Part shown: positions 47,818 to 60,173 of the stretch, one piece after another
Layout: each line of letters opens with the position of its first letter
How positions within the stretch are numbered: position 1 is the first letter of the stretch
Source of the DNA: Tomocerus qinae
Lineage: Eukaryota > Arthropoda > Collembola > Entomobryomorpha > Tomoceridae
NCBI GenBank assembly: GCA_020055645.1
Contig: JAECZT010000019.1
Location: forward strand, 80,161-144,160
DNA: 64,000 bases
Direction of reading: 5' to 3'
Translations under genes and position numbers: made by a program
The notes under the pieces: generated by a model
Database searches by the model: none
What the model saw: the letters and a program-made list of their open reading frames with translations, nothing else
What the model was told of the DNA's origin: nothing

Positions 47818-50033
47818 AATTCTTTCGAGGTGACTCGAATTGTTTCGAGGCTACTCGAATCCTTTCGAGGCTACTCGAATCCTTTCAAGGCTACTCGAAT
47901 TCTTTCGAGGCTACTCGAATTCTTTCGAGGCTACTCGAATTCTAGCGAGGCTACTCGAATTCCTTCATGGCTATTCGAATTACTTCAAAGCTATTCGAAG
48001 TGTCTTGACAGTACTCCAATTTCTTGGAAGCAACTCGGATCCTTCCAAGCTACCTAGAATATTTTCGTGGCTACCCGAATTCTTTTGAGGCTACCTTAGT
48101 TCGTTCGAGGCTACCCGAGTAATTTCTATGTTACTCGAATTTTTTCGAGGCTACTCAAAATCTTTCGAGGCTACTCGAAATCTTTCGAGGCTACTCGAAA
48201 TTTTTCGAGGCTACTCGAAATCTTTCGAAGCAAGTCGAATTCTTTCGACGCCACTCGAATTTTTTCAGTTACTCGTATTCTTTTGAGGCTACTCGAATTC
48301 TTTCGAGGCTACTCGAATTTTTTCGAGGCTACTCGAGTTCTTTCGAGGCTACTCGAATTCCTTCGAGGCAACTCCAATTCCTTCGACGCTTCTCGAAGTC
48401 TTTCGAGGCTACTCGAAATGTTTCGAGGCTACTCGAAATGTTTCGAGGCTACTCGAAATGTTTCGAGGCTACTCGAAAACTTTCGAGGCTACTCGAAAAC
48501 TTTCGAGGCTACTCGAAATCTTTCGAAGCAAGTCGAATTCTTTCGACGCCACTCGAATTTTTTCAAAGTTACTCGTATTCTTTCGAGGCTACTCGAATTC
48601 TTTCGAGGCTACTCGAATTCTTTCGAGGCAACTCCAATTCTTTCGACGCTACTCGAAGTCTTTCGAGGCTACTCGAGTTGTTTCAAGGCTACCCGAATCC
48701 TTCCAAGGCTACCTGAATTCTTTCGAAATTACTCCAATTCTTTCGACGCTACTCGAATTCTTTCGAGGCTACTCGAATTCCTTCGAAGCATTTCGAATTC
48801 TTTCAAGGCTACTCGAGTCCTTTCGAAGCTACTTGAATTATTTTAAAGCTATTCGATTTCTTTCAAAGATATTCGAAGTGTCTTAAGGGTACTCGAATTC
48901 CTTAGTGGCTACTCGGATACTTTTAAGCTACAAAGAACTTTTTCGAAGCTACCCGAATTCTTTTGAGGTTACTCGAATTCTTTCGAGGTTATTCGAATTG
49001 TTTCGAGGCTACTCGAATCCTTTCAAGGCTACTCGAATTCTTTCGAGGCTACCTGAATTCCTTCGAGGCCCGATTTCTTTCGATGCTACTCGAATTTTTT
49101 CGAGGTTACTTGAAATCCTTCGAGGCTACTCAAATTCTTCCGAGGCTACTGGAATTCTTTCGATGCTACGCGAATTCTTTTGAGGCTACTCGATTTCATT
49201 TGATGCTATTTGAAATCTTGCGAGGCAACTCGAATTTTTTCGAGCCTACTCGAATTCTTTCGAGGCTACTCGAACTATTTCGAAGCTACTCGAATTCTTT
49301 CGAGACTACTCAAACTCTTCCGAGGCTACTAGAATTCTTTGGGGCTCCTCGAATCTTTTCGAAGCTATTCGTATTTTTTCAAAGCTGTTTAAATTGTCTC
49401 GAAGGTACTCGAATTCCTTCGAGGAAACTCGGATTCTTTCAAACAACAAAGAATTGTTTCGTGGCTACTAGAATTCTTTTGAGTCTACTCTAATTCGTTC
49501 TACGGCAACTGAATCCTTTCGAGGCTACCTGAATTCGAATATATTCGAGTGCATTCAAATAAATTCGAGTGCCTTCGAATGGATTCGAGTGCATTCGAAT
49601 AAATTCGAGAGCTATCGAATAAATTCCAGAGCTATCGAATAGGTTCGAGTGACTTCGAATATATTTGAGTGCCTCCGAATAGATTCAAGTGGCTTCGATT
49701 AAATTCGAGTGACTTTTAATAAATTCGGTTGCGTTCGAAAAAATTCGAGTGCCATCAAATAAATTCGAGTTCCTTCGAATAAATTCGAGTGGTTCCGATG
49801 AAATTCGAGTGATTTTCAATAAATTCGGATGCGTTTGAAAAAATTCGAGTGCCTTCGAATAAATTCGAGTGCCTTCGAATAAATTCGAGTGCCTTCGAAT
49901 AAATTCGAGTGCCCTCGAATAGATTCGATTGCCCTCGAATAGATTCGATTGCTCTCGAATAGATTCGAGTGCCTTCGAATAAATTCGAGTACCTTCGAAT
50001 AAATTCGAGTGCCTTCGAATAGATTCGATTGCC

Positions 50034-50153
50034 CTCGAATAGATTCGATTGCCCTCGAATAGATTCGATTGCCTTAGAATAGATTCGATTGCCCTCGAAT
50101 AGATTCGATTGCCCTCGAATAGATTCGATTGCCCTCGAATAGATTCGATTGCT
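50034..50153 (-). repeat. Run of the GATTCGATTGCCCTCGAATA subtype in SatC
   Basis: Six 20-bp units of a distinct subtype, five identical and one with CCTTAG in place of CCCTCG. A similar run lies at about 50701-50840. In this subtype TTCGAG is replaced by TTCGAT, but both TCGA tetramers keep their 10-bp spacing. Confidence 0.8.
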
Positions 50154-51299
50154 CTCGAATAGATTCGAGTGCCTTCGAATAAATTCGAGTACCTTCGAAA
50201 AATTCGAGTGCTTTCGAATAAATTCGAGTGCCTTCGAATAAATTCGAGTGCCTTCGAATAAATTCGAGTGCCTTCGAATAAATTCGAGTGCCTTCGAATA
50301 AATTCGAGTGCCTTCGAATAAATTCGAGTGCCTTCGAATAAATTCGATCGCTTTCGAACAAATTCGAGTGCTTTCGAATAAATTCCAGTGCATTCGAATA
50401 AATTCGAGTGTCTTTGAATAAATTCGAGAGCTATCGAATAGATTCGAGTGACTTCGAATATATTTGAGTTCCTTCGAATAGATTCAAGTGGCTTCGAATA
50501 AACTCGAGTGCCTTCGAATATATTCGAGTGCCATCAAATAAATTCGAGTGCCTTCGAATGGATTCGAGTGCCATCAAATAAATTCGAGTGCCTTCGAATG
50601 GATTCGAGTGCCTTCGAATGGATTCGAGTGCCTTCGAATGGATTCGAGTGCCTTCGAATGGATTCGAGTGCTTTGGAATAGATTGTTGTGCCTTCGAATA
50701 GATTCGATTGCCCTCGAATAGATTCGATTGCCCTCGAATAGATTCGATTGCCCTCGAATAGATTCGATTGCCCTCGAATAGATTCGATTGCCCTCGAATA
50801 GATTCGACTGCCCTCGAATAGATTCGATTGCCCTCGAATAGATTCGAGTGCCTTCGAATAAACTCGAGTGCCTTCGAATGTATTCGAGCACCTTCCAATA
50901 AATTCGACTGCCTTCGAATAAATTCGTGTGTAACAGAATTAATTCGTGTGCTTTTGAAAATATTCGACCCATTTCGAATAAATTTGGGTACCTTCGAAAA
51001 AATTTGAGTGCCATCGAATAAATTCGAAAGCTATCGAATAGATTCGAGTGCCTTCGATTAAATTCGAGTATCTTCGATTAAATTCGAGAAACTTTTAATA
51101 AATTCGGCTGCGTTCGAAAAAATTCCAGTGCAATCGAAGACATGCGAGTTTCTTCGCATAAATTTGAGTGGCTTCGAATAAACTCGAGTGCCTTCGAATA
51201 TATTCGAGTGCCATCAAATAAATTCAGGTGCCTTCGAATGGATTCGAGTGCTTTAGAATAGATTGTTGTGCCTTCGAATAGATTCGATTGCCCTCGAAT

Positions 51300-52330
51300 A
51301 AATGCGAGTGTCTTCTAATAAATTCGAGTGACTTCGAATATATTTGAGTTCCTTCGAATAGATTCAAGTGGCTTCGAATAAACTCGAGTGCCTTCGAATA
51401 AATTCGAGTGCCTTCGTATAAATTCGAGTGCCTTCGAATAGATTCGAGCGCCTTCGAATAGATTCGAGTGCCTTCGAATAAATTCGAGTGGCTTCGAATA
51501 AACTCGACTGCCTTCGAATAAATTTGAGTGGATTCGAATAAACTCGACTGCCTTCGAATAAATTTGAGTGGCTTCGAATAAACTCCACTGCCTTCCAATA
51601 AATTTGAGTGGCTTCGAATAAACTCGACTGCCTTCGAATAAATTTGAGTGCCCTCGAACAAATGCTAGTTTCTTCGAATAAATTTGAGTGGTTTCGAATA
51701 AATTCGAGACCCTTCGAATAAATTACAGTACCTTCGAATAGATTCGAGTGCTTTAGAATAAATTAGTGTGCCTTCGAATAGATTCTAGTGCCTTCGAATA
51801 AATTCGAGTCCCTTCGAATAAATTCCATAGCATTCGAATAAATTCGAATGATTTCGAATGTATTCGAGTAACTTCCAATAAATTCGACTGCATTTAAATT
51901 CGGCTGCGTTCGAAAAAATTAAAATGCAATGGAAGAAATCCGAGTTTCTTCGATAGATTGTTGTGCCTTCGAATAGATTCGATTGCCCTCGTATAGATTC
52001 GAGAGCCTTCGAATAAACTCGAGTGCCTTCGAATAAATTCGAGTGCCGTCAAATAGATTCGAGTTCCTTCGAATAGATTCGAGTGGCTTCGATGAAATTC
52101 GAGTGATTTTTAATAAATTCGGTTGCGTTTGAAAAAATTCGAGTGCATTCTAATAAATTCGAGTGCCTTCGAATAAATTCGAGAGCTATCGAATAGATTC
52201 GAGTGACTTCGAATATATTTGAGTGCCTTCGAATAGATTCAAGTGGCTTCGATTAAATTCGAGTGACTTTTAATAAATTCGGTTGCGTTCGAAAAAATTC
52301 GAGTACATTCCAATAAATTCGACTGCCTTC
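51300..52330 (-). repeat. SatC block duplicated at about 57115-58145
   Basis: Distinctive variants recur 5814 bp downstream: GCCCTCGAACAAATGCTAGT at about 51650 and 57464, the shortened unit CGACTGCATTTAAATTCGGC at about 51890 and 57703, and GTGCCGTCAAATAGATTCGA at 52045 and 57859. The two blocks differ by a few unit insertions and substitutions. Exact edges are uncertain. Confidence 0.7.
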
Positions 52331-55300
52331 GTATAAATTCTAGTGCAATCAAAGAAATGCGAGTTTCATCGAATAAATTTGAGTGGCTTCGAATAAACTC
52401 GAGTGCCTTCGAATGTATTCGAGCACCTTCCAATAAATTCGACTGCCTTCGAATAAATTCGTGTGTCACCGAATTAATTCGAGTGCTTTTGAAAATATTC
52501 GACCCCTTTCGAATAAATTCGGGTACCTTCGAATAAATTTGAGTGCCATCGAATAAATTCGAAAGCTATCGAATAAATTCGAGTGCCTTCAAATAAATTC
52601 GAGTATCTTCGATTAACTTCGATGGACTTTTAATAAATTCGGCTGCGTTCGAAAAAATTCCAGTGAAATCGAAGAAATGCGAGTTTTTTCGTATAAATTT
52701 GAGTGGCTTCGAATAAACTCGAGTGCCGTCGAATATATTCGAGTGCCATCAAATAAATTCGGGTGCCTTCGAATAGATTCGAGTGATTTAGAATAAGTTC
52801 GAGTGCTTTCGAATCAATTCGAGTGCTTTCGAATAAATTCGAGTGCTTTTGAATAAATTCGAGTGCCTTCGAATAAATTCGAGTGCCTTCCAATAAATTC
52901 GAGTGCCTTCGAATAAATTCGAGTGCCTTGGAATAAATTCGAGTGCTTTCGAATAAATTCGAGTGCTTTCGAATAAATTCGAGTGCATTCGAATAAATTC
53001 GAGTGCCTTCGAATAAATTCGAGTGCCTTCCAATAAATTCGAGTGCCTTCGAATAAATTCGAGTGCCTTGGAATAAATTCGAGTGCTTTCGAATAAATTC
53101 GAGTGCTTTCGAATAAATTCGAGTGCATTCGAATAAATTCGAGTGCCTTCGAATAAATTCGAGAGTTATCGAATAGATTCGAGAGTTATCGAATAGATTC
53201 GAGAGTTATCGAATAGATTCGAGTGACTTCGAATATATTTGAGTGCCTTCGAATAGATTCAAGTGGCTTCGATTAAATTCGAGTGATTTTTAATAAATTC
53301 GGTTGCGTTCGAAAAAATTCGAGTACATTCCAATAAATTCGACTGCCTTTGTATAAATTCTAGTGTAATCAAATAAATACGAGTTTCTTCGAATAAATTT
53401 GAGTGGCTTCGAATAAATTCGAGTGCCTTCGAATAAATTCGAGTGCCTTCGAATAACTTCGAGGGCCTTCGAATAAATTCGAGTGCCTTCGAATGTATTC
53501 GAGCACCTTCCAATAAAATCGACTGCCTTCGAATAAATTCGTGTGTCACCGAATTAATTCGAGTGCTTTTGAAAATATTGGACCCCTTTCAAATAAATTC
53601 GGGTACCTTCGAATAACTTTCAGTGCCTTCGAATAAACTCGGATACCTTCGAATAAAATGGCGTGCCTTCGAACAAATGCGAGTGCCATCGAATAAATTC
53701 GAAAGCTATCGAATAAATTCGAGTGCCTTCGATTAAATTCGAGGGACTTTTCATAAATTCGGCTGCATTCGAAAAAATTCCAGTGCAATCGAAGAAATGC
53801 GAGTTTCTTAGAATAAATTTGAGTTGCTTCGAATAAACTTGAGTTCCTTCGATTAAATTCGAGTATCTTCGATTAAATTCGAGGGACTTTTAATAAATTC
53901 GGCTGCATTCGAAAAAATTCCAGTGCAATCGAAGAAATGCGAGTTTCTTCGAATAAATTTGAGTTGCTTCGAATAAACTCGAGTGCCTTCGAATATATTC
54001 GAGTGCCATCAAATAAATTCGGGTGCCTTCGAATGGATTCGAGTGCTTTAGAATAGATTGTTGTGCCTTCGAATAGATTCGATTGCCCTCGAATAAATTC
54101 GAGTGGCTTCGAATAAACTCGACTGCCTTCGAATAAATTTGAGTGGCTTCGAATAAACTCGACTGCCTTCGAATAAATTTGAGTGGCTTCGAATAAACTC
54201 GACTGCCTTCGAATAAATTTGAGTGGCTTCGAATAAACTCGTCTGCTTTCGAATAAATTTGAGTGGTTTCGAATAAATTCGAGACCCTTCGAATAAATTA
54301 CAGTACCTTCGAATAGATTCGAGTGCTTTAGAATAAATTAATGTGCCTTCGAATAGATTCTAGTGCTTTCGAATAAATTCGAGTGCCTTCGAATAAATTC
54401 TATAGCCTTCGAATAAATTCGAGTGATTTCGAATGTATTCGAGTGCTTTCGAATAAATTCCAGTGCCTTTGAATAAATTCGAGTGCCTTCCAATAAATTC
54501 GAGTGCCTTCGAATAAATTCGAGTGCCTTGGAATAAATTCGAGTGCTTTCGAATAAATTCGAGTGCTTTCGAATAAATTCGAGTGCTTTCGAATAAATTC
54601 GAGTGCTTTCGAATAAATTCGAGTGCATTCGAATAAATTCGAGTGCATTCGAATAAATTCGAGAGCTATCGAATAGATTCGAGTGACTTCGAATATATTC
54701 GACTGCCTTCGTATAAATTCTAGTGTAATCAAAGAAATACGAGTTTCTTCGAATAAATTTGAGTGGCTTCGAATAAATTCGAGTGGCTTCGAATAAATTC
54801 GAGTGCCTTCGAATAACTTCGAGTGCCTTCGAATAAATTCGAGTGCCTTCGAATGTATTCGAGCACCTTCCAATAAATTCGACTGCCTTCGAATAAATTC
54901 GTGTGTCACCGAATTAATTCGAGTGCTTTTGAAAATATTGGACCCCTTTCAAATAAATTCGGGTACCTTCGAATAACTTTCAGTGCCTTCGAATAAACTC
55001 GGATACCTTCGAATAAATTGGCGTGCCTTTGAACAAATGCGAGTGCCATCGAATAAATTCGAAAGCTATCGAATAAATTCGAGTGCCTTCGATTAAATTC
55101 GAGTATCTTCGATTAAATTCGAGGGACTTTTAATAAATTCGGCTGCATTCGAAAAAATTCCAGTGCAATCGAAGAAATGCGAGTTTCTTCGAATAAATTT
55201 GAGTTGCTTCGAATAAACTCGAGTGCCTTCGAATATATTCAAGTGCCATCAAATAAATTCGGGTGCCTTCGAATGGATTCGAGTACTTTAGAATAGATTG

Positions 55301-55776
55301 TTGTGCCTTCGAATAGATTCGATTGCCCTCGAATGGATTCGAGTGCCTTCGAATAGATTCGATTGCCCTCGAATGGATTCGAGTGCCTTCGAATAGATTC
55401 GATTGCCCTCGAATAGATTCGAGTGCCTTCGAATATATTCGAGTGCCATCAAATAAATTCGGGTGCCTTCGAATAGATTCGAGTGCTTTAGAATAAGTTC
55501 GAGTGCTTTCGAATAAATTCGAGTGCTTTCGAATAAATTCGAGTGCATTTGAATAAATTTGAGTGCCTTCGAGTAAATTCGAGAGCTATCGAATAGATTC
55601 GAGTGACTTCGAATATATTTGAGTGCCTTCGAATAGATTCAAGTGGCTTCGATTAAATTCGAGTGACTTTTAATAAATTCGGTTGCGTTCGAAAAAATTC
55701 AAGTACATTCTAATAAATTCGACTGCCTTCGTATAAAATGTAGTGTAATCAAGCAAATGCGAGTTTCTTCGAATAA

Positions 55777-56609
55777 ATTTGAGTGGCTTCGAATAAACTC
55801 GAGTGCCTTCGAATAAATTCGAGTGCCATCAAATAGATTCGGGTTCCTTCGAATAAATTCGAGTGGTTCCGATGAAATTCGAGTGATTTTTAATAAATTG
55901 GGATGCGTTTGAAAAAATTCGAGTGCATTCTAATAAATTCGAGTGCCTTCGAATAAATTCGAGTGCCTTTGAATAAATTCGAGTGCCTTCGAATAAATTC
56001 GAGTGCCTTCGAATAAATTCGAGTGCCTTCGAATATTTTCGAGTGCCTTCGAATAAATTCGAGTGCCTTCGAATAAATTCGAGTGCCTTCGAATAAATTC
56101 GATTGCCTTCGAATGTATTCGAGCACCTTCCAATAAATTCGACTGCCTTCGAATAAATTCGTGTGTCACCGAATTAATTCGAGTGCTTTTGAAAATATTC
56201 GACCTCTTTCGAATAAATTCGGGTACCTTCGAATAACTTTCAGTGCCTTCGAATAAACTCGGATACCTTCGAATAAATTGGCGTGCCTTCGAACAAATGC
56301 GAGTGCCTTTAATAAATTCGAATTCCTACAAGTATATTTCAGTGGCATCGAATAAATTCGAGTGCACAAGAATATAATTGGGTGCCTTGAAAAAAATTCG
56401 AGTGCCCTCGAATAAATTCGAGTGCCTTCGAAAGTATTAGAGCACCTTCCAATAAATTCGACTGCCTTCGAATAAATTCGAGTTTCACCAAATTAATTCA
56501 TGTGCTTTTGAAAATATTAGACTCCTTTCGAATCAATTCGGGTACACTCGAATAAATTCGAGTGGTTCCGATGAAATTCGAGTGATTTTTAATAAATTGG
56601 GATGCGTTT
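55777..56609 (-). repeat. SatC block repeated at the right edge of the window (copy 1)
   Basis: About 830 bp that match 63168-64000 at offset 7391 bp, including GGTTCCGATGAAATTCGAGT, TGGGATGCGTTTGAAAAAAT, CCTACAAGTATATTTCAGTG and CACAAGAATATAATTGGGTG. The match runs to the last base of the window, so the true length is unknown. Confidence 0.8.
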
Positions 56610-57856
56610 GAAAAAATTCGAGTGCATTCTAATAAATTCGAGTGCCTTCGAATAAATTCGAGTGCCTTCGAATAAAATCGAGTGCCTTCGAATATTTTCG
56701 AGTGCCTTCGAATAAATTCGAGTGCCTTCGAATAAATTTGAGTGCCTTCGAATGTATTCGAGCACCTTCCAATAAATTCGACTGCCTTCGAATAAATTCG
56801 TGTGTCACCGAATTAATTCGAGTGCTTTTGAAAATATTCGACCTCTTTCGAATAAATTCGAGTGCCTTCGAATGTATTCGAGCACCTTCCAATAAATTCG
56901 ACTGCCTTCGAATAAATTCGAGTGCCTTTGATTAAATTCGAGTATCTTCGATTAAATTCGAGGGACTTTTAATAAATTCGGCTGCGTTCGAAAAAATTTC
57001 AGTGCAATCGAAGAAATGCGAGTTTTTTCGAATAAATTTGAGTGGCTTCGAATAAACTCGAGTGCCGTCGAATATATTCGAGTGCCATCAAATAAATTCG
57101 GGTTTCTTCGATTGGATTCGAGTGCTTTAAAATAGATTGTTGTGCCTTCGAATAGATTCGATTGCCCTCGAATAAATGCGAGTGTCTTCTAATAAATTCG
57201 AGTGTCTTCGAATAAATTCGAGTGCCTACGAATAAATTCGAGTGCCTTTGAATAAATTCGAGTGCCTTCGAATAAATTCGAGTGCCTTCGAATAGATTCG
57301 AGCGCCTTCGAATAGATTCGAGTGCCTTCGAATAAATTCGAGTGGCTTCGAATAAACTCGACTGCCTTCGAATAAATTTGAGTGGATTCGAATAAACTCC
57401 ACTGCCTTCGAATAAATTTGAGTGGCTTCGAATAAACTCGACTGCCTTCGAATAAATTTGAGTGCCCTCGAACAAATGCTAGTTTCTTCGAATAAATTTG
57501 AGTGGTTTCGAATAAATTCGAGACCCTTCGAATAAATTACAGTACCTTCGAATAGATTCGAGTGCTTTAGAATAAATTAGTGTGCCTTCGAATAGATTCT
57601 AGTGCCTTCGAATAAATTCGATTCCCTTCGAATAAATTCCATAGCATTCGAAATAATTCGAGTGATTTCGAATGTATTCGAGTAACTTCCAATAAATTCG
57701 ACTGCATTTAAATTCGGCTGCGTTCGAAAAAATTAAAGTGCGATCGAAGAAATCCGAGTTTCTTCGATAGATTGTTGTGCCTTCGAATAGATTCGATTGC
57801 CCTCGTATAGATTCGAGAGCCTTCGAATAAACTCGAGTGCCTTCGAATAAATTCGA

Positions 57857-60173
57857 GTGCCGTCAAATAGATTCGAGTTCCTTCGAATAGATTCGAGTGG
57901 CTTCGATGAAATTCGAGTGATTTTTAATAAATTCGGTTGCGTTTGAAAAAATTCGAGTGCATTCTAATAAATTCGAGTGCCTTCGAATAAATTCGAGAGC
58001 TATCGAATAGATTCGAGTGACTTCGAATATATTTGAGTGCCTTCGAATAGATTCAAGTTGCTTCGATTAAATTCGAGTGACTTTTAATAAATTCGGTTGC
58101 GTTCGAAAAATTCGAGTACATTCCAATAAATTCGACTGCCTTCGTATAAATTCTAGTGCAATCAGAGAAATGCGAGTTTCTTCGAATAAATTTGAGTGGC
58201 TTCGAATAAACTCGAGTGCCTTCGAATAAATTCGAGTGACTTCGAATATCTTCGAGTGCCTTCGAATAAATTCGAGTGCCTTCGAATAAATTCGAATGCC
58301 TTCGAATGTATTCGAGCACCTTCCAATAAATTCGACTGCCTTCGAATAAATTCGTGTGTCACCGAATTAATTCGAGTGCTTTTGAAAATATTCGACCCCT
58401 TTCGAATAAATTCGGGTACTTTCGAATAAATTTGAGTGCCATCGAATAAATTCGAAAGCTATCGAATAAATTCGAGTGCCTTCAAATAAATTCGAGTATC
58501 TTCGATTAAATTCGATGGTCTTTTAATAAATTCGGCTGCGTTCGAAAAATTCCAGTGAAATCGAAGAAATGCGAGTTTTTCGAATAAATTTGAGTGGCTT
58601 CGAATAAACTCGAGTGCCGTCGAATATATTCGAGTGCCATCAAATAAATTCGGGTGCCTTCGAATAGATTCGAGTGATTTAGAATAAGTTCGAGTGCTTT
58701 CGAATAAATTCGAGTGCTTTCGAATAAATTCGAGTGCTTTCGAATAAATTCGAGTGCCTTCGAATAAATTCGAGTGCCTTCGAATAAATTCGAGTGCCTT
58801 GGAATAAATTCGAGTGCCTTGGAATAAATTCGAGTGCTTTCGAATAAAATCGAGTGCTTTCGAATAAATTCGAGTGTATTCGAATAAATTCGAGTGCCTT
58901 CGAATAAATTCGAGAGTTATCGAATAGATTCGAGAGTTATCGAATAGATTCGAGTGACTTCGAATATATTTGAGTGCCTTCGAATAGATTCAAGTTGCTT
59001 CGATTAAATTCGAGTGACTTTTAATAAATTCGGTTGCGTTCGAAAAAATTCGAGTACATTCCAATAAATTCGACTGCCTTCGTATAAATTCTAGTGTAAT
59101 CAAAGAAATACGAGTTTCTTCGAATAAATTTGAGTGGCTTCGAATAAACTCGAGTGCCTTCGAATAAATTCGAGTGACTTCGAATATCTTCGAGTGCCTT
59201 CGAATAAATTCGAGTGCCTTCGAATAAATTCGAATGCCTTCGAATGTATTCGAGCACCTTCCAATAAATTCGAGTGCTTTCGAATAAATTCGAGTGCTTT
59301 CGAATAAATTCGAGTGCATTCGAATAATTTCGAGTGCCTTCGAATAAATTCGAGAGTTATCGAATAGATTCGAGAGTTATCGAATAGATTCGAGTGACTT
59401 CGAATATATTTGAGTGCCTTCGAATAGATTCAAGTGGCTTCGATTAAATTCGAGTGACTTTTAATAAATTCGGTTGCGTTCGAAAAAATTCGAGTACATT
59501 CCAATAAATTCGACTGCCTTTGTATAAATTCTAGTGTAATCAAAGAAATACGAGATTCTTCGAATAAATTTGAGTGGCTTCGAATAAATTCGAGTGCCTT
59601 CGAATAAATTCGAGTGCCTTCGAATAAATTCGAGTGCCTTCGAATAACTTCGAGGGCCTTCGAATAAATTCGAGTGCCTTCGAATGTATTCGAGCACCTT
59701 CCAATAAAATCGACTGCCTTCGAATAAATTCGTGTGTCACCGAATTAATTCGAGTGCTTTTGAAAATATTGGACCCCTTTCAAATAAATTCGGGTACCTT
59801 CGAATAACTTCCAGTGCCTTCGAATAAACTCGGATACCTTCGAATAAAATGGAGTGCCTTCGAACACATGCGAGTGCCATCGAATAAATTCGAAAGCTAT
59901 CGAATAAATTCGAGTGCCTTCGATTAAATTCGAGTATCTTCGATTAAATTCGAGGGACTTTTAATAAATTCCGCTGCATTCGAAAAAATTCCAGTGCAAT
60001 CGAAGAAATGCGAGTTTCTTCGAATAAATTTGAGTTGCTTCGAATAAACTCGAGTGCCTTCGAATATATTCGAGTGCCATCAAATAAATTCGAGTGCCTT
60101 CGAATGGATTCGAGTGCTTTAGAAAAGATTGTTGTGCCTTCGAATAAACTCGAGTGCCTTCGAATAAATTCAA
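57857..60173 (-). repeat. SatC tandem block of about 2.32 kb, copy 1
   Basis: Starts at GTGCCGTCAAATAGATTCGA and is followed directly by a near-identical copy at 60174. Shared landmarks at offsets of 2317-2320 bp include the ATCTTCGAGTGCCTTCGAAT block, the pair GAGAGTTATCGAATAGATTC, and TTAATAAATTCCGCTGCATT near 59962 and 62282. Confidence 0.8.

Larger units (their letters stand above)
18297..49530 (+). repeat. SatB satellite array, 20-bp monomer
   Basis: About 31 kb of a 20-bp unit with consensus CTACTCGAATTCTTTCGAGG, roughly 1,500 copies. Common variants are GGTTAC for GGCTAC, GAAATCTTTCG for GAATTCTTTCG, GAATCCTTTCG and ATTGTTTCGAGG. Each consensus unit has a dyad (CTCGAA, four bases, TTCGAG), two TCGA tetramers exactly 10 bp apart and one GAATTC. 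Many open frames of up to 262 codons lie on the plus strand, but 20 bp is not a multiple of three and the unit has no stop on this strand. All three frames therefore give the same 20-residue cycle LEFFRGYSNSFEATRILSRL, and one-base indels and TTGA or TTAA variants break it repeatedly. I call no gene here. The first few hundred bases are more diverged, as at many array edges. Confidence 0.97.
42765..49530 (+). repeat. SatB higher-order repeat copy 4, truncated at the SatC junction
   Basis: Begins at the marker at 42765, with internal markers at 45279 and 49065, and closely follows copy 3 at offsets of 7877-7927 bp until about 48.1 kb, insert included. It ends at about 49530, roughly 6.77 kb into the unit, in the block around TCTACGGCAACTGAAT, where SatC begins. 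The missing end is the part that in copies 1-3 contains the terminal 1.0-1.4 kb. Confidence 0.83.

Noticed and set aside
18256-49493. Dozens of plus-strand open frames of 60-262 codons with 20-residue repeats
   Set aside because: They overlap each other in all three frames with the same peptide, start at random ATG variants, end at one-base indels, and have no leader, domain or unique sequence. They follow from a 20-bp unit without stops.
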